A DNA stretch of 64,000 nt from Toxorhynchites rutilus septentrionalis (taxonomy: Eukaryota > Arthropoda > Insecta > Diptera > Culicidae): assembly GCF_029784135.1 (NCBI RefSeq), contig NC_073746.1, positions 95,467,709 through 95,531,708 of the forward strand. Direction: 5' to 3'. The position numbers were made by a program, and so were the translations under genes. The notes under the pieces were generated by a model. That model had not been told where the DNA came from. It ran no database searches and saw nothing but the letters and a program-made list of their open reading frames with translations. The first letter of the stretch is position 1, and every line of letters begins with the position of its first letter. Shown one piece after another: positions 55,036 to 64,000 of this stretch.

Positions 55036-58000
55036 TTAAAGCGCTGTGTCTTCTAATTGTTGCCGGTTCAATAGGTTGTCCATTCGGATATGGACATCGG
55101 GTCCTGCTGTGGCTCTGGATCTGGTGCAGCATCTTCGTCTGCAGCAACGTAGATAAATGATCCCGATTATAATCATTAGTATGCTTACGAAAAGGGCGGC
55201 GTTCCTCCAAAGATACTTCGATTTCGGATGGAAGGGATCCAAACCGTTGTACACGGTTATCATAGCGTTGTTATCGTAGGGATTATCGGGCTTCGGCTCC
55301 ACCACATCTTTTACGGCGTCATTGAATTCGTCCAATAGGTGATCGGCCACCTGGTATTTAGATTTGAAGTATGTTGCAATCTTCTTGTTCATGCCATTTA
55401 AACTTGCATGTATCGTTTTGTTGTTGGATTGTATACGGCAATCTGGCTGGAGAGTTACTACTGCTGCCTCATAAGGTGGTGACATTACCACGTTGTCGTA
55501 ATGTATAACTATTGCCTTTGTATCGGATGCATAGTATAAAACGGTATTAGGAGTGGACAGTGTCTCCATCATAGCGTAAGGCGTGGTTAACAGTTTTGTT
55601 GCACATTTGCGGGTACTTGCGATATGCAGTATGACAGCCGCTACGCAATCCACTTCCTTACTCAGTTCTGGTTGAACCGTAATTAAATGCGTATCATTCA
55701 GTTTTGTTAGTTCGATCGATGGGTAGAAGAAGTCTTGGTTGTGGCCTACCGCGATGCGATCATGTTCTGTTACAATAATTGAGCCATTCTCAGCCCGTGG
55801 GATCGGTATTATCTTAAATACCTCGAACTCAACTTTGTTGATGACAACACTCGTCATGGTAATTATGAGGGAGCCGTTGACTACACGCGTGTTGTATTTT
55901 ACGGCTGATGGGTGATCCAGGACAATGTAACCAGTTGGCAACGCTTGTGAAATGTTTTTTCTGGTTTGGGCTAGTTCGTCGACGGACAAAGGAAACGTTC
56001 GAACTTTCCTATATCTATTCAATGTTCCATCGATAACTTCTCGTGCCAATATCGTGGTTTCTAACATCGTTGTTCGTAACCTTTGAACCTTATCCGCAGA
56101 ATATAATTGTTTTAATTGAGTCATGTCTTTGTACAATTTATAGTATCTCTCGTTAAGCTGTTCTCCCATTTTGGACGCCTTGGTATTCATTTTTACCATT
56201 GACTCCGATATTTGGTGAATTTTTTCGTCTTCATGAACCCTCATTGCCTGTAGCTCGTTTTCCATATCGTCGCTACCAAATATTAAGTCCGCCAAAAAAC
56301 CGAAGAACCCTTTGCTTCGTTTAGTTCTCGTTGTCTGCTTGATCTCATCAATCGCATCATCGCATAAACGTTCAACAGATGTTGCAATTTGCTCTAGGAG
56401 AGAGTCTTCGATGACAAACTCCATGTCTTTCATCGCTACTGTCACATTATTCCGTATCGAGTTAATTACTTCAATGTCTTCATCGGGCACTACGTTGGTT
56501 TGTATATTTGTTTGCCATATGCCTCTATGTAATAAGCACGTTCCTTCGTGGTCGAACATTAGACCGTCTTTGTCAACGGGTTTTATGGATATAGCGTTGA
56601 TCAACGTGAACGACATTACGAACAACATCATTATTTTCAATATACGTGAGATGTTGAACCAAGATTTAGAAATGCCTTTTGTTGTAGTCTTATTTCTACG
56701 TCTTTTTTTTCGCGTTGATTTTTTTGATTTATCTTCGGTCGAGGTTATCAGCATTACGTTGTTAGAACTCGCGGTGGTATACTTGTTGACCGGTTCTAAG
56801 GGCAAGGGGTTGTCGTTGACTCTTATTGGTTGTCTGATGCTAAATTCATCGATTGAGAAGTGCGCAGCCATCATATCTCGTAGTTCTTTATCGTGTTGCA
56901 ATAGTTCATGATCGTTTTGATAAATTGATCTGACATTACCGAAAATAAACCATCCAAGCTTACTTCGGACTGCTATTGGGTCATTGTCACTTCCCCTTCT
57001 TGTTTCCATGGCGGTAAGCAAATGGCTTTGATTCAGCCCTATGAGAATTGTTGGCCTTGCAAGCTCGTAGCTTTCGATCGGAAGGTTTTCCAAATGCGGA
57101 TATTTTGTAGCCATTGCTTTGTAGTTCATTGTCTGAGTCGGAAGTTGTAAGTTTTTAATGGTTCTTACACCGTCAAGTCGGTACGACCTTCTGGACGACC
57201 CCTGAATGCGAACTTGTACTTTTCTACTGTTCAGCTCGTTTCGAGACACGTCCTGTGTCCATTTTAATTGTAGTGGTTCTTCTCTGCCGTATAGGTCCAA
57301 GGAGTTTGCCATTTCCTCATCTAGCAATGTCAGGGAAGACCCTGTGTCTAGGAAGGCATATGTATCGACTGAATGCCTTCCGTGTTGAAGTGTTACTGGA
57401 ATCACCTGGTAGTATATCTCGTTTGCTGAGGACTTGTGAATATTGCAGTTGGCTTCAAGCGGAACTGTAGCGGACGTATTACGAGGTGTTGGTTCCATGT
57501 CTGGATTCGAGTGTAACATTCTGTGGTGGTGCTTGTTACATCCACTCAAGCCGCACCTCCTAGATCGTCTGCAATCTTTAACCATATGTCCGGTGCCTAG
57601 ACATCCGAAACATATTTTACATTGTACTGCCAATCGACATCTTTTTTGGATGTTGGAGTTCTTAAATTCCGTGCAATCGAAGATTTTATGGTTATTCGAG
57701 CAAACCGGACATTTCATGCGTGGCATCTCTTGATGGACATGTATCTGGCTTCTATCTGTAGAAGGTAGAGGAGAAGCCATATTCCTCATTATTTTGGCGT
57801 GAGGTTTCAGCCAGTTACTCATTTCTTCTAAAGATGGGGCATCACCAGTCGTCGTTCTATGGCGTGTCCATTCTATTTGCAGGTTATAAGGTAGTCTCTT
57901 AACTAGGTCTTCTATTAACCTCGCATCTAGTAGGTAACCTCTTTGATTTATGATCGTCATGTTTGCCACCATATTTTCTAAAGCATCTGACATTTCGATT

Positions 58001-58893
58001 ATTATTGATCTACTTTCTCTTTTAAGCTTCTGTAGATCGTGCAGTAGTTCCTCATATATGAATTTAGGGTTTCCGAAATTTTCCTCTAGTCTCTCTATTA
58101 TACTCGGAACATTTTCCGAGTTTATAAATAGTTGCTGCACGCTTCTAGCTGCGCGTCCTTCAAGGGCAGCTTCAAGTCTGGAGAGATTTTCATGATTGGA
58201 AAACGCACATTCTCTCGTGCTGACTTCGTAGATCCTTTTGAATTTAGCCCAATCTTTGGGCGACCCGCTGAATTTTGGCAAGGGAGTCAAAGCTTGCCTC
58301 TTCATTAGAATCGTAAAATCTCCATGCTGTGGAGCTGGCATCATTGCACTCTGCTCCCAGCCAATTGATGGACCGGATCTCATTGGTAGTGGTGTTTGAA
58401 TCGTTGCTCGGTCACGTTGTTGCCCGGAGATATTGATTAGGGGTTCAGTTGACTGCGCTTGCGCCGGAGAGCATGGTAATTCTGTTTGTCGCTGTGTTGC
58501 TATTGTCGTTGCGCCCACGACTAAAGCGTTGAGTGATGCCTGCATTGTTACTATTTCACCTCTTAGATTTAGCATGTTGTTGCGTTCGCTAACATGCATC
58601 TCTGTTAGTTGTGTAACTAGACTCGTCAGCTCCTCTATCTGTTTTTGTTCCCTCGAATTAGTTGAGGGATGAGACGCTGCAGGTGCCTGTGCCTTTCCCT
58701 CACTTTCGTTTGTTTTGGTAGGGGAACAAAGCGAGCATACTAAATAGGTTTCCTCTTCAGTGGGTGTATGTCCTACACAGGAATGATGATAATTCCTTTT
58801 GCACTGTCTGCATTGGACCAGATTGTCTAGTTCAATTTTCTTGCCACATGCATCACAGCACGGGCGTGATGATCTCGTAAAGCTTGATATCAT
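55036..58893 (-). CDS. BEL/Pao Gag-protease fused in frame to an F-like envelope
   Basis: This frame has 1285 codons from the ATG at 58893. An N-terminal PHD-like C4HC3 finger (residues about 12-56) is followed by a probable coiled coil (75-115). A Gag region of DUF1759 type (about 190-345) contains PLPKFSGSPKDWAKFKRIY. Cys/His knuckles are at about 395-460. A retropepsin-like domain (DUF1758 type) has its active site in YAFLDTGSSLTLLD (about 515). At about 685, after the segment MMAAHFSIDEFSI, RT should begin. Instead there is a short basic linker, a hydrophobic signal-like stretch (about 740-755), an ectodomain with a furin-type site RTKR followed by a hydrophobic segment (about 855), a coiled region, and a C-terminal membrane span with a Cys/Arg-rich tail (about 1240-1265). 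The envelope part resembles the baculovirus F-type envelope of roo-like elements. No RT, RNase H or integrase motif is present. Confidence 0.88.
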   Translation of the reverse strand: MISSFTRSSRPCCDACGKKIELDNLVQCRQCKRNYHHSCVGHTPTEEETYLVCSLCSPTKTNESEGKAQAPAASHPSTNSREQKQIEELTSLVTQLTEMHVSERNNMLNLRGEIVTMQASLNALVVGATTIATQRQTELPCSPAQAQSTEPLINISGQQRDRATIQTPLPMRSGPSIGWEQSAMMPAPQHGDFTILMKRQALTPLPKFSGSPKDWAKFKRIYEVSTRECAFSNHENLSRLEAALEGRAARSVQQLFINSENVPSIIERLEENFGNPKFIYEELLHDLQKLKRESRSIIIEMSDALENMVANMTIINQRGYLLDARLIEDLVKRLPYNLQIEWTRHRTTTGDAPSLEEMSNWLKPHAKIMRNMASPLPSTDRSQIHVHQEMPRMKCPVCSNNHKIFDCTEFKNSNIQKRCRLAVQCKICFGCLGTGHMVKDCRRSRRCGLSGCNKHHHRMLHSNPDMEPTPRNTSATVPLEANCNIHKSSANEIYYQVIPVTLQHGRHSVDTYAFLDTGSSLTLLDEEMANSLDLYGREEPLQLKWTQDVSRNELNSRKVQVRIQGSSRRSYRLDGVRTIKNLQLPTQTMNYKAMATKYPHLENLPIESYELARPTILIGLNQSHLLTAMETRRGSDNDPIAVRSKLGWFIFGNVRSIYQNDHELLQHDKELRDMMAAHFSIDEFSIRQPIRVNDNPLPLEPVNKYTTASSNNVMLITSTEDKSKKSTRKKRRRNKTTTKGISKSWFNISRILKIMMLFVMSFTLINAISIKPVDKDGLMFDHEGTCLLHRGIWQTNIQTNVVPDEDIEVINSIRNNVTVAMKDMEFVIEDSLLEQIATSVERLCDDAIDEIKQTTRTKRSKGFFGFLADLIFGSDDMENELQAMRVHEDEKIHQISESMVKMNTKASKMGEQLNERYYKLYKDMTQLKQLYSADKVQRLRTTMLETTILAREVIDGTLNRYRKVRTFPLSVDELAQTRKNISQALPTGYIVLDHPSAVKYNTRVVNGSLIITMTSVVINKVEFEVFKIIPIPRAENGSIIVTEHDRIAVGHNQDFFYPSIELTKLNDTHLITVQPELSKEVDCVAAVILHIASTRKCATKLLTTPYAMMETLSTPNTVLYYASDTKAIVIHYDNVVMSPPYEAAVVTLQPDCRIQSNNKTIHASLNGMNKKIATYFKSKYQVADHLLDEFNDAVKDVVEPKPDNPYDNNAMITVYNGLDPFHPKSKYLWRNAALFVSILMIIIGIIYLRCCRRRCCTRSRATAGPDVHIRMDNLLNRQQLEDTAL

Positions 58894-59410
58894 TATTCCT
58901 GAGTGAGGAGCCTGGTTGCCGTCACTCGATGTTTAAACTGTGTTATAATGCGCAAGTGGCGAGGCGCCTGGTTGCCTTCGCCTTGTCTTAAACCAAGCGT
59001 GGCGCCTAGTTGCCTACGCTGATTTCAAACGTTGCACAATATTCGTCTTCCGGCCCTCGTGACCGGATTACAGTTGATGTTGACGAGGCGCCTGGTTGCC
59101 TTCGTCCAACTATGCCTGACTGGCGATCGGTCTGTTTATAAAGCTGGACTTGTTTCAACAAGATGCCGATTTCTACGGCCTAATTTGTCCGTCTTTCAGG
59201 ACCTAATTTCTGTTTCTTGAAATGCGCAATTTGCCTCTTGGCTAAATGGTGATGTCCACAGACAACCTCACCTTGTTCGTCTTTTACAAGACCGAACCTC
59301 TCCGTTCAACGACGGGCGCAAATCAATTTAACAGGATTCTCAACTCAACCGAGCGTGTTGTGAGTTCGTACAGTGTCTTTAGGAAAAGACTCCTCTCTGG
59401 AGCCACCAAA
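58894..59410 (-). promoter_or_regulatory. BEL leader with four gaggcgcctggttgcc repeats
   Basis: Between the 5' LTR and the ORF start, four copies of a 20 bp motif (gaggcgcctggttgccttcg on the + strand) lie at 58905-58925, 58961-58980, 58999-59018 and 59085-59104, the first and third with changes. Copies of ccggccctcgtgacc (59051) echo the sequence next to the 3' LTR. The role is unknown; packaging, dimerisation or protein-binding sites are possibilities. Confidence 0.7.
59391..59410 (-). other. putative primer-binding site of the BEL element
   Basis: Directly after the 5' LTR the minus strand reads TTTGGTGGCTCCAGAGAGGA. The TGG of the second to fifth bases is where a tRNA CCA end would pair, three bases from the LTR, and the following bases would match the tRNA 3' arm. 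I could not identify the tRNA. Confidence 0.5.
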
Positions 59411-60481
59411 TGTGGCTGCAGGGTATCGTGCTGATTACGCTGGAGGAAAGATCCTCTCTGGAGCCACCAAATGTGGCTGCAGGGTATCGTGCTGATTACG
59501 CTGGAGGAAAGATCCTCTCTGGAGCCACCAAATGTGGCTGCAGTTCGAGATCGTGCTGATGACACGAAGGGAAAGCCCTTTACTGGACGCTATGTGGTAG
59601 GCCAGATCACGTAGAGCGCATAACGAGTATGCGCCTACTGGTGCGATCCGGTAGTACCGCGTCACTTGGGAGTTTGGCCGGGCGGAGCCAAGGGAAGGAA
59701 AAGGGAGAGGAAGGGTGGTTGGAATTTCGGATCTTTGGAGGAGGGGTGTTCAATACTTACCAGCGCTTGTTGCGCTGGGATCTGCCGGCGATGATGTCCA
59801 GGGTGCTCCCGATGGTGTCCAGGATGCTCGGGCGATGTCCAGGGTTGTGATACGTTTATGACAAAAAAGAGGGGTTCGGTACTTCGCCACGACGCTCCTA
59901 CGTCCGTGGTATGGTTGAGAGTGTCCAGTTGAGAGTGCGTTTATTCTGTTCAAGTTTTCTCTTATATACATTAATTTGTTACAGACATTGCCTTCTTATC
60001 TACCCCAGAAGGGCGTAGCATAAGAGAGAGAAAATTACAATTATTTATTCTAAGCCAGACGGGCGAACGAGGGATGATTATTAACACGCTCGCAGGCGTG
60101 TTATCTTTTCCTCTCCGTTTTATTACTTATTGTCCTAGCTCGGAGATAGGCTCCGTTTATAGCACCCATAGTGCTCTCTTTTTGGGATTTCTCCCGTCCT
60201 TCGGTATTTACGATCGGAGATAGGCTCTGATCGTAAACACATTACGTCGTTTTGCTTATTTTTGTTTTGTTCTCCTTCCCGGCGGGTTATCGCTGGCCGG
60301 AGGAGTTTTATGATATTTAGGTTTTCAGCTAGCAATAATCGCACTTCGGAAAAACCTCATTAGTTACGATAAAGCCACTGCGCAAGCTATTCTGTGTATT
60401 TAGGATAGAGCGCGATCTAAGCATCCGCTCTATCGTTCTCGCCATGAATCACGCTCTAAAGGCATGATCCGTGCGGCGACA
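59411..60481 (-). repeat. 5' LTR of the BEL/Pao element
   Basis: This 1071 bp LTR appears identical to the 3' LTR (53246-54316). It should hold the promoter; a TATA-like CTATAAACGG occurs at about 60151-60160 on the minus strand, with the repeated motif gcctatctccga around it. The 61 bp tandem units lie at its inner edge. It abuts the target duplication ccgtc at 60482. Confidence 0.93.
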
Positions 60482-60486
60482 CCGTC

Positions 60487-61160
60487 AGTAAAGAACATTT
60501 TATCAGATCCAACTTTCCCATATTCTGCCGAAAATATCGGCGGAATAGAATCGGAGCGTAGGTGATCTGGGATTCCATGGATTTTTTGTCGCATGGACAG
60601 ATCAAAAATGACAGAGGAATTGCAGAAGTATGGGAAGCAAACTTGGTTGGAGATGCCTGGTGAAGGGTGCACGTCGTGGGTAAGGTACTCATGGTATAAA
60701 GACATAAAACTTGACTGAGGAGTCAGTTGGAGTAGATTTTCGAAGTTATCAATCACCAATGGATTCATGATCTTGCAACGGATGAGAAATCTGTAGGATA
60801 ATTCTGTGAACCGAAGAGTAAGCGGGGGTACTCCTGCCAAAACTTCGAGACTCATCGTATGTGTCGAATGCAAACACCCCATGGCTATACGCAAGCAACG
60901 ATATTGTATCCTCTCCAGCTTGAGAATATGAATCCTGGCAGCTGATCGGAAGCAAAAACTGCCATATTCCAACACTGATAATATCGTTGTTTTGTACAAC
61001 TGAATAAGGTCTCCTGGATGGGCACCCCACCATGTTCCGGTTATTGTTTGGAGAAAATTGATTCTTTGCTGGCATTTCTGTTTCAAATACGCAATGTGTC
61101 TCCCCCAGGTACACTTAGAATCAAAATATACACCCAGGTATTTTAAAAACATAGTGTTGG
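60487..61160 (-). pseudogene. I-like LINE ORF2, RT C-terminal part (before the LTR insertion)
   Basis: From about 61150 the minus strand reads FLKYLGVYFDSKCTWGRHIA, KCQQRINFLQTITGTWWGAH and SVLEYGSFCFRSAARIHILK, the RT thumb and connection, up to KVGSDKMFFTDG, the first RNase H strand. The frame is then diverted into the LTR. Upstream of 61150 the frame is lost, and the similarity ends at about 61215, so the RT catalytic core is absent. Confidence 0.85.
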
Positions 61161-61245
61161 ATCGTTTTGCCGGATAGGTGAAGCTGGAATTGGGCGGGTT
61201 TGTGCTTCCTAGAAAAATATTCCTATGAGATATTCATAGTTTCTT

Positions 61246-62936
61246 AAAATATATTATTTTATTCATTTTTACTGTAATGAATTGTTTTGAAGTACCGAAA
61301 TCGATTGATGCAAAACTATCGAAAATCTATCAGGAAATGACTGACCAATAATTGTGAAAACAATAGGAAGATTTCGAACAATAAGAACACGGAATTTCCG
61401 TTTGGATAACGATGAAGATTGTTCAATTTTTGGAAGTTAGTTTCATGAAACATACTATTTTATTCAATGTAAAAATTTTATGGAGTGTCGAAATCGATTG
61501 ACGCAAAAATCTCATCGATCCATCATGAAATATCTGGACAGTAAACATTTTAAATTTGACTTTTTTCACAATACGATCGATTTTCGTTTTTCAATATGAA
61601 AATCGATCGTAATATGATCCCGAAAGACGTAATCCTACGTCAAAAGAGTCGGGACTAAAAAGCTGTCCGGATTCAAAAGCATTACGGTATATATTACATG
61701 TTTACCGCATCTTCAAATTATATATTAAACCGCAGACAGTTGATATGTTGTGTTATTAATACCCAACTGTTCGATATTTATTGTTGCAGGCAGAGCTTGT
61801 ATAGACGGAGAGAGGCCAGGACTCCGACCGTGAATCGATCTCCATATCACTGATGATTGTTGCGTGTACGTAGTTTTTCTATTGCAACGCAAAGATGGTC
61901 AATTGAGGGCCCTGAACGCGCAATCAATGTGGCTACGAAGACCTTTATTGCGTATTTCCTCTTTGTTGATGGCAATTTTCGACGCACGTTCAACTGAATT
62001 ATTTGTACCACTCATTGTAAGTTACAAGTAATCACGAAACTGTTCAGTTCATCACACTTATACAACGCGAAATATCGATTATTACAGCAATCCACCGAAA
62101 AAATAATGGATTTCTTTCCCCCCAACATATCTGTTCCACTATGAATTATGAAACCCGTAATCAAGCTTGATTGATTCAAATGAGAAGTCTTTCACATTTC
62201 ATTAAACCATAGTTTACTGCTATTGAAAAACCCGGTATATTGCTAAATTGAAATGCTTGAAGCTTTTAGTAGACAAATATACTAGAAAATTTTGATTGCG
62301 TTTTTCTCAGTAGCTGATTTTGGAACATGGGACAACTATGCATAGAACGGTAGTGGTCAACAATATCAAGAGGGAATACAAAATCGCTTATTTCAGTTTT
62401 TTACAGCTATAAAAATGGACAATATTTTTCAAATCTTTCTAATATAGGAGAAGTACGTAATACGCACCCTCTAAGCGAGAATGGATTTATCTTGACCGTG
62501 CTCTTAAAATTGAGGATAACAACTACGTCAGTACGTAGATTAGTTATCCCTCAGTCATCTGTAATCGTTCTGTATTTTAAATACTGAATAACAAAAGTGC
62601 TACGAATTTTATTTTGTAAGGCGCCCAAATTCTAAATTTCCAATCATACGGTGCAAAATAGCCCAGCAGAAATATAATATGGCCACGAGTTGTTTCTCTC
62701 AGAGACTATAAAACGCAGAGAAACAGCTTGTATGAATGAGAGATTCCATCAATCTATTCCATTCATGCCCACCAGCGAAGAGAAGAAACCGTTCCTCCGA
62801 TGAGCGTGTTCTCCCAGTATTCGTGCATTAATTCTCCAGTCCGCGCTCTTGTTTTCCTGCATTCTCTGAGCACATTATATAGATGCCAGATGTGAAGACA
62901 TGTTTTCGTTTTCAAGACATTTAATTTTATGAAAAC
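61246..62936. other. unassigned DNA with a diverged internal duplication
   Basis: Segments near 61290-61345 and 61485-61545 are similar to each other (gtxcgaaatcgattgaxgca, then aatatctgg-type ends), about 200 bp apart. A related stretch with the motif gacgtaxtcctacgtc is at 61625 and also inside the hAT element near 3632. No coding region is recognised. The interval 62640-62936 has balanced composition but no known motif. Confidence 0.4.
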
Positions 62937-63600
62937 ACTAGCTGACCCGGCAAACTTCGTCCCGCCCAAAATTTGTTTATTGACATCCGGCGATCCTTTT
63001 TTTTTGTATAGATAGAAGAAGATATAGGAGTGTGTTTCATCACATTAAAATCCATTTCCAGTTTCGAACAAAGATCAATTTCGTTAGCGCAAACATCAAA
63101 TGGACTAACGGCACTTGTCACTATGTAATTGTAAAACATATGGGAATTTAATTTTCCGAATTTTCCCTTTTTCCTTCAGAGTTTTCCGAAAATTTTCAAT
63201 TGTCATGTATGGAGGGGTGTAATACCATCATAGAAAAATTTCTCATATCCACAAACCCTCACATCCCAAATTGTGCTTGATTAGTTCTCGAAGTTTGTGT
63301 TTCGTTTGTATGGCAGCCCCCCTTAGAAGGGGGGATAAGTGTATTCACCATAGAAACGTTTCGTGCCCCGTAAAACCTTCACATTCAAACAAAATAATCT
63401 ACCTGTCCACGTGGACTCAGTGTATACCCCCTCCCGCCTCTCCGTGGATATGCGTGGAGATTTTCTTACCCCCTCCCCCCTAAAGTTGTCCACGTGGTAT
63501 GTGGACAGCCCCATACCGATTTTCATGTTGATCGGTTCAGTAGCTTCCGAGTCCATAAGAATCAGACAGACAGACAAACAGACAGAAATCCATTTATATA
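62937..63600 (+). repeat. dispersed repeat of the actagctgacccggc family, complete copy
   Basis: It starts actagctgacccggcaaact, followed by tcgtcccgcc, contains the gatcgccggatgt block, the aaacatatgggaatttaatt block and one ggcagccccccttaga module. It ends with agtccataagaatcagacag, (acag)n and atttatatata. This shows the two natural ends of the family seen partially at 32345 and 49674. It has no coding sequence and no obvious terminal inverted repeats; the class is uncertain. Confidence 0.8.
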
Positions 63601-64000
63601 TATACTAGCTAACCCGGCAAACTTCGTCCCGCCCATTTACTTGATTAATTCTCGAGTAATGCAGAAATTTGTGTTTTATTTGTATGGCAGCCACCCCTAA
63701 GAGAGGGGGGAGGGGTATCTAACCACCATAGAAACATTCATTGCACCCTAAAGTTTCCATATGCCTAATTTGGTTTAATTTGCTTGATTAATTCTCGGGT
63801 AATGCAATAATTTGTGTTTCATTTGTACGGCAGCCCCCTCTAAGAGAGGAGGAAGGAGTATCTTAACACCATAGAAACATTTATTGCATCCTAAAATGCC
63901 AAATTTGGTTTCATTTGCTTGATTAATTCTCGAGTAATGCAGAAATTTGTGTTTCATTTGTATGGCAGCCCCCCCTTTGAGTGGGGGAAGGACTGTCTAA
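63601..64000 (+). repeat. next copy of the same repeat family, running off the window
   Basis: It begins actagctaacccggcaaact directly after the tail of the previous copy, so the two are arranged head to tail. Two further modules with tttgtatggcagcc and gattaattctcg follow before the window ends. Confidence 0.8.

Larger units (their letters stand above)
53246..60481 (-). mobile_element. BEL/Pao-like LTR retrotransposon lacking RT, RNase H and integrase
   Basis: The element is 7236 bp, oriented on the minus strand, with two 1071 bp LTRs (TG...CA ends) and a 5 bp target duplication. The LTRs appear identical wherever compared, so insertion is recent. The interior has a 517 bp leader, one long ORF and a 719 bp 3' untranslated stretch. 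The ORF fuses Gag and aspartic protease to an F-like envelope. The roughly 1000 or more residues of Pol expected between them are absent without breaking the frame. It could have been mobilised only with Pol supplied by a relative. Confidence 0.9.
53241..60486. repeat. 5 bp target-site duplication of the BEL/Pao element
   Basis: The sequence ccgtc is at 53241-53245 and 60482-60486. In the uninterrupted LINE it occurs once, within the Asp-Gly-Ser codons of the RNase H motif. The LTR starts tgtggctgcag directly after the left copy and ends gcggcgaca directly before the right copy. Confidence 0.92.
51883..61235 (-). mobile_element. I-like LINE, 5'-truncated, split by a BEL/Pao element
   Basis: The 3' end is at the left, with a tail reading, on the minus strand, cttaataaaatatatatttt and an A-rich end. 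The 3' UTR blocks equal those of the 5099-5232 tail. A 10 bp direct repeat, atagtttctt, at 51873-51882 and 61236-61245 probably marks the insertion site. Coding parts are 52340-53245 and 60487-61160. Removing 53246-60486 restores a continuous frame through the first RNase H strand, which shows that the LTR element inserted into a then-open ORF. The family is related to, but clearly distinct from, the LINE at 38975. Confidence 0.8.

Noticed and set aside
56312..56911. 199-codon + strand frame opposite the BEL envelope region
   Set aside because: It is the antisense shadow of the long minus-strand ORF; its composition mirrors that ORF and it has no domain.

Overview
This is insect nuclear DNA, most likely from a culicine mosquito. 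The evidence is a split LIM-homeobox gene with AKWRR at the end of homeodomain helix 3 (arthropod apterous type), two IS630/Tc1-type transposons with DD37E spacing (the ITmD37E group known from mosquitoes), RNase H-bearing LINEs of I/LOA type, and very dense nested transposons. Species was not determined.

The only recognisable host gene is apterous (ap), on the + strand. Two exons are supported: 30390-30628 (linker and first 46 homeodomain residues) and 33751-33981 (rest of the homeodomain, C-terminus and stop). The LIM-domain exons must lie upstream; I could not place them. The 3.1 kb intron between the exons holds a LINE fragment, a TGTC-rich dispersed repeat and a pair of inverted repeats.

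Left third (1-22650). A 4.6 kb hAT element (212-4771, perfect 8 bp target duplication) carries two decayed histone H2A genes, each with a histone-type 3' stem-loop. A DD37E transposon (5661-6963) sits in the second unit of a 142 bp tandem duplication. From 7466 to 22650 there is a stack: an old I-like LINE fragment is split by a pogo-like element (9511-21813), which contains a second DD37E element, a 117 bp satellite array and a mariner, and the mariner is itself split by a 5.7 kb LOA-type LINE with a 12 bp target duplication.

Middle (22650-39000). This is the ap neighbourhood with mostly unassigned DNA, a second, inverted copy of the satellite array, mariner remnants and a fold-back mariner derivative (36743-37500).

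Right third (39000-64000). There is a full-length I-like LINE (38975-45044) whose only visible defect is one extra T in ORF2; a second pogo-like element (46657-48273); a hAT-like element (48926-51153); and a 5'-truncated I-like LINE (51883-61235) split by a BEL/Pao LTR element (53246-60481). The BEL element has 1071 bp LTRs that look identical and a 5 bp target duplication. Its single 1285-codon ORF joins Gag and protease directly to an F-like envelope, with reverse transcriptase, RNase H and integrase absent. The window ends in two adjacent copies of a dispersed repeat that begins actagctgacccggc.

Apart from ap, nearly everything recognised is mobile DNA or its debris. Target duplications, terminal repeats and interrupted reading frames give the order of insertion in several places. 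The points most worth following up are the pol-less BEL derivative with its repeated leader and LTR-edge motifs, and the histone genes inside the hAT element.
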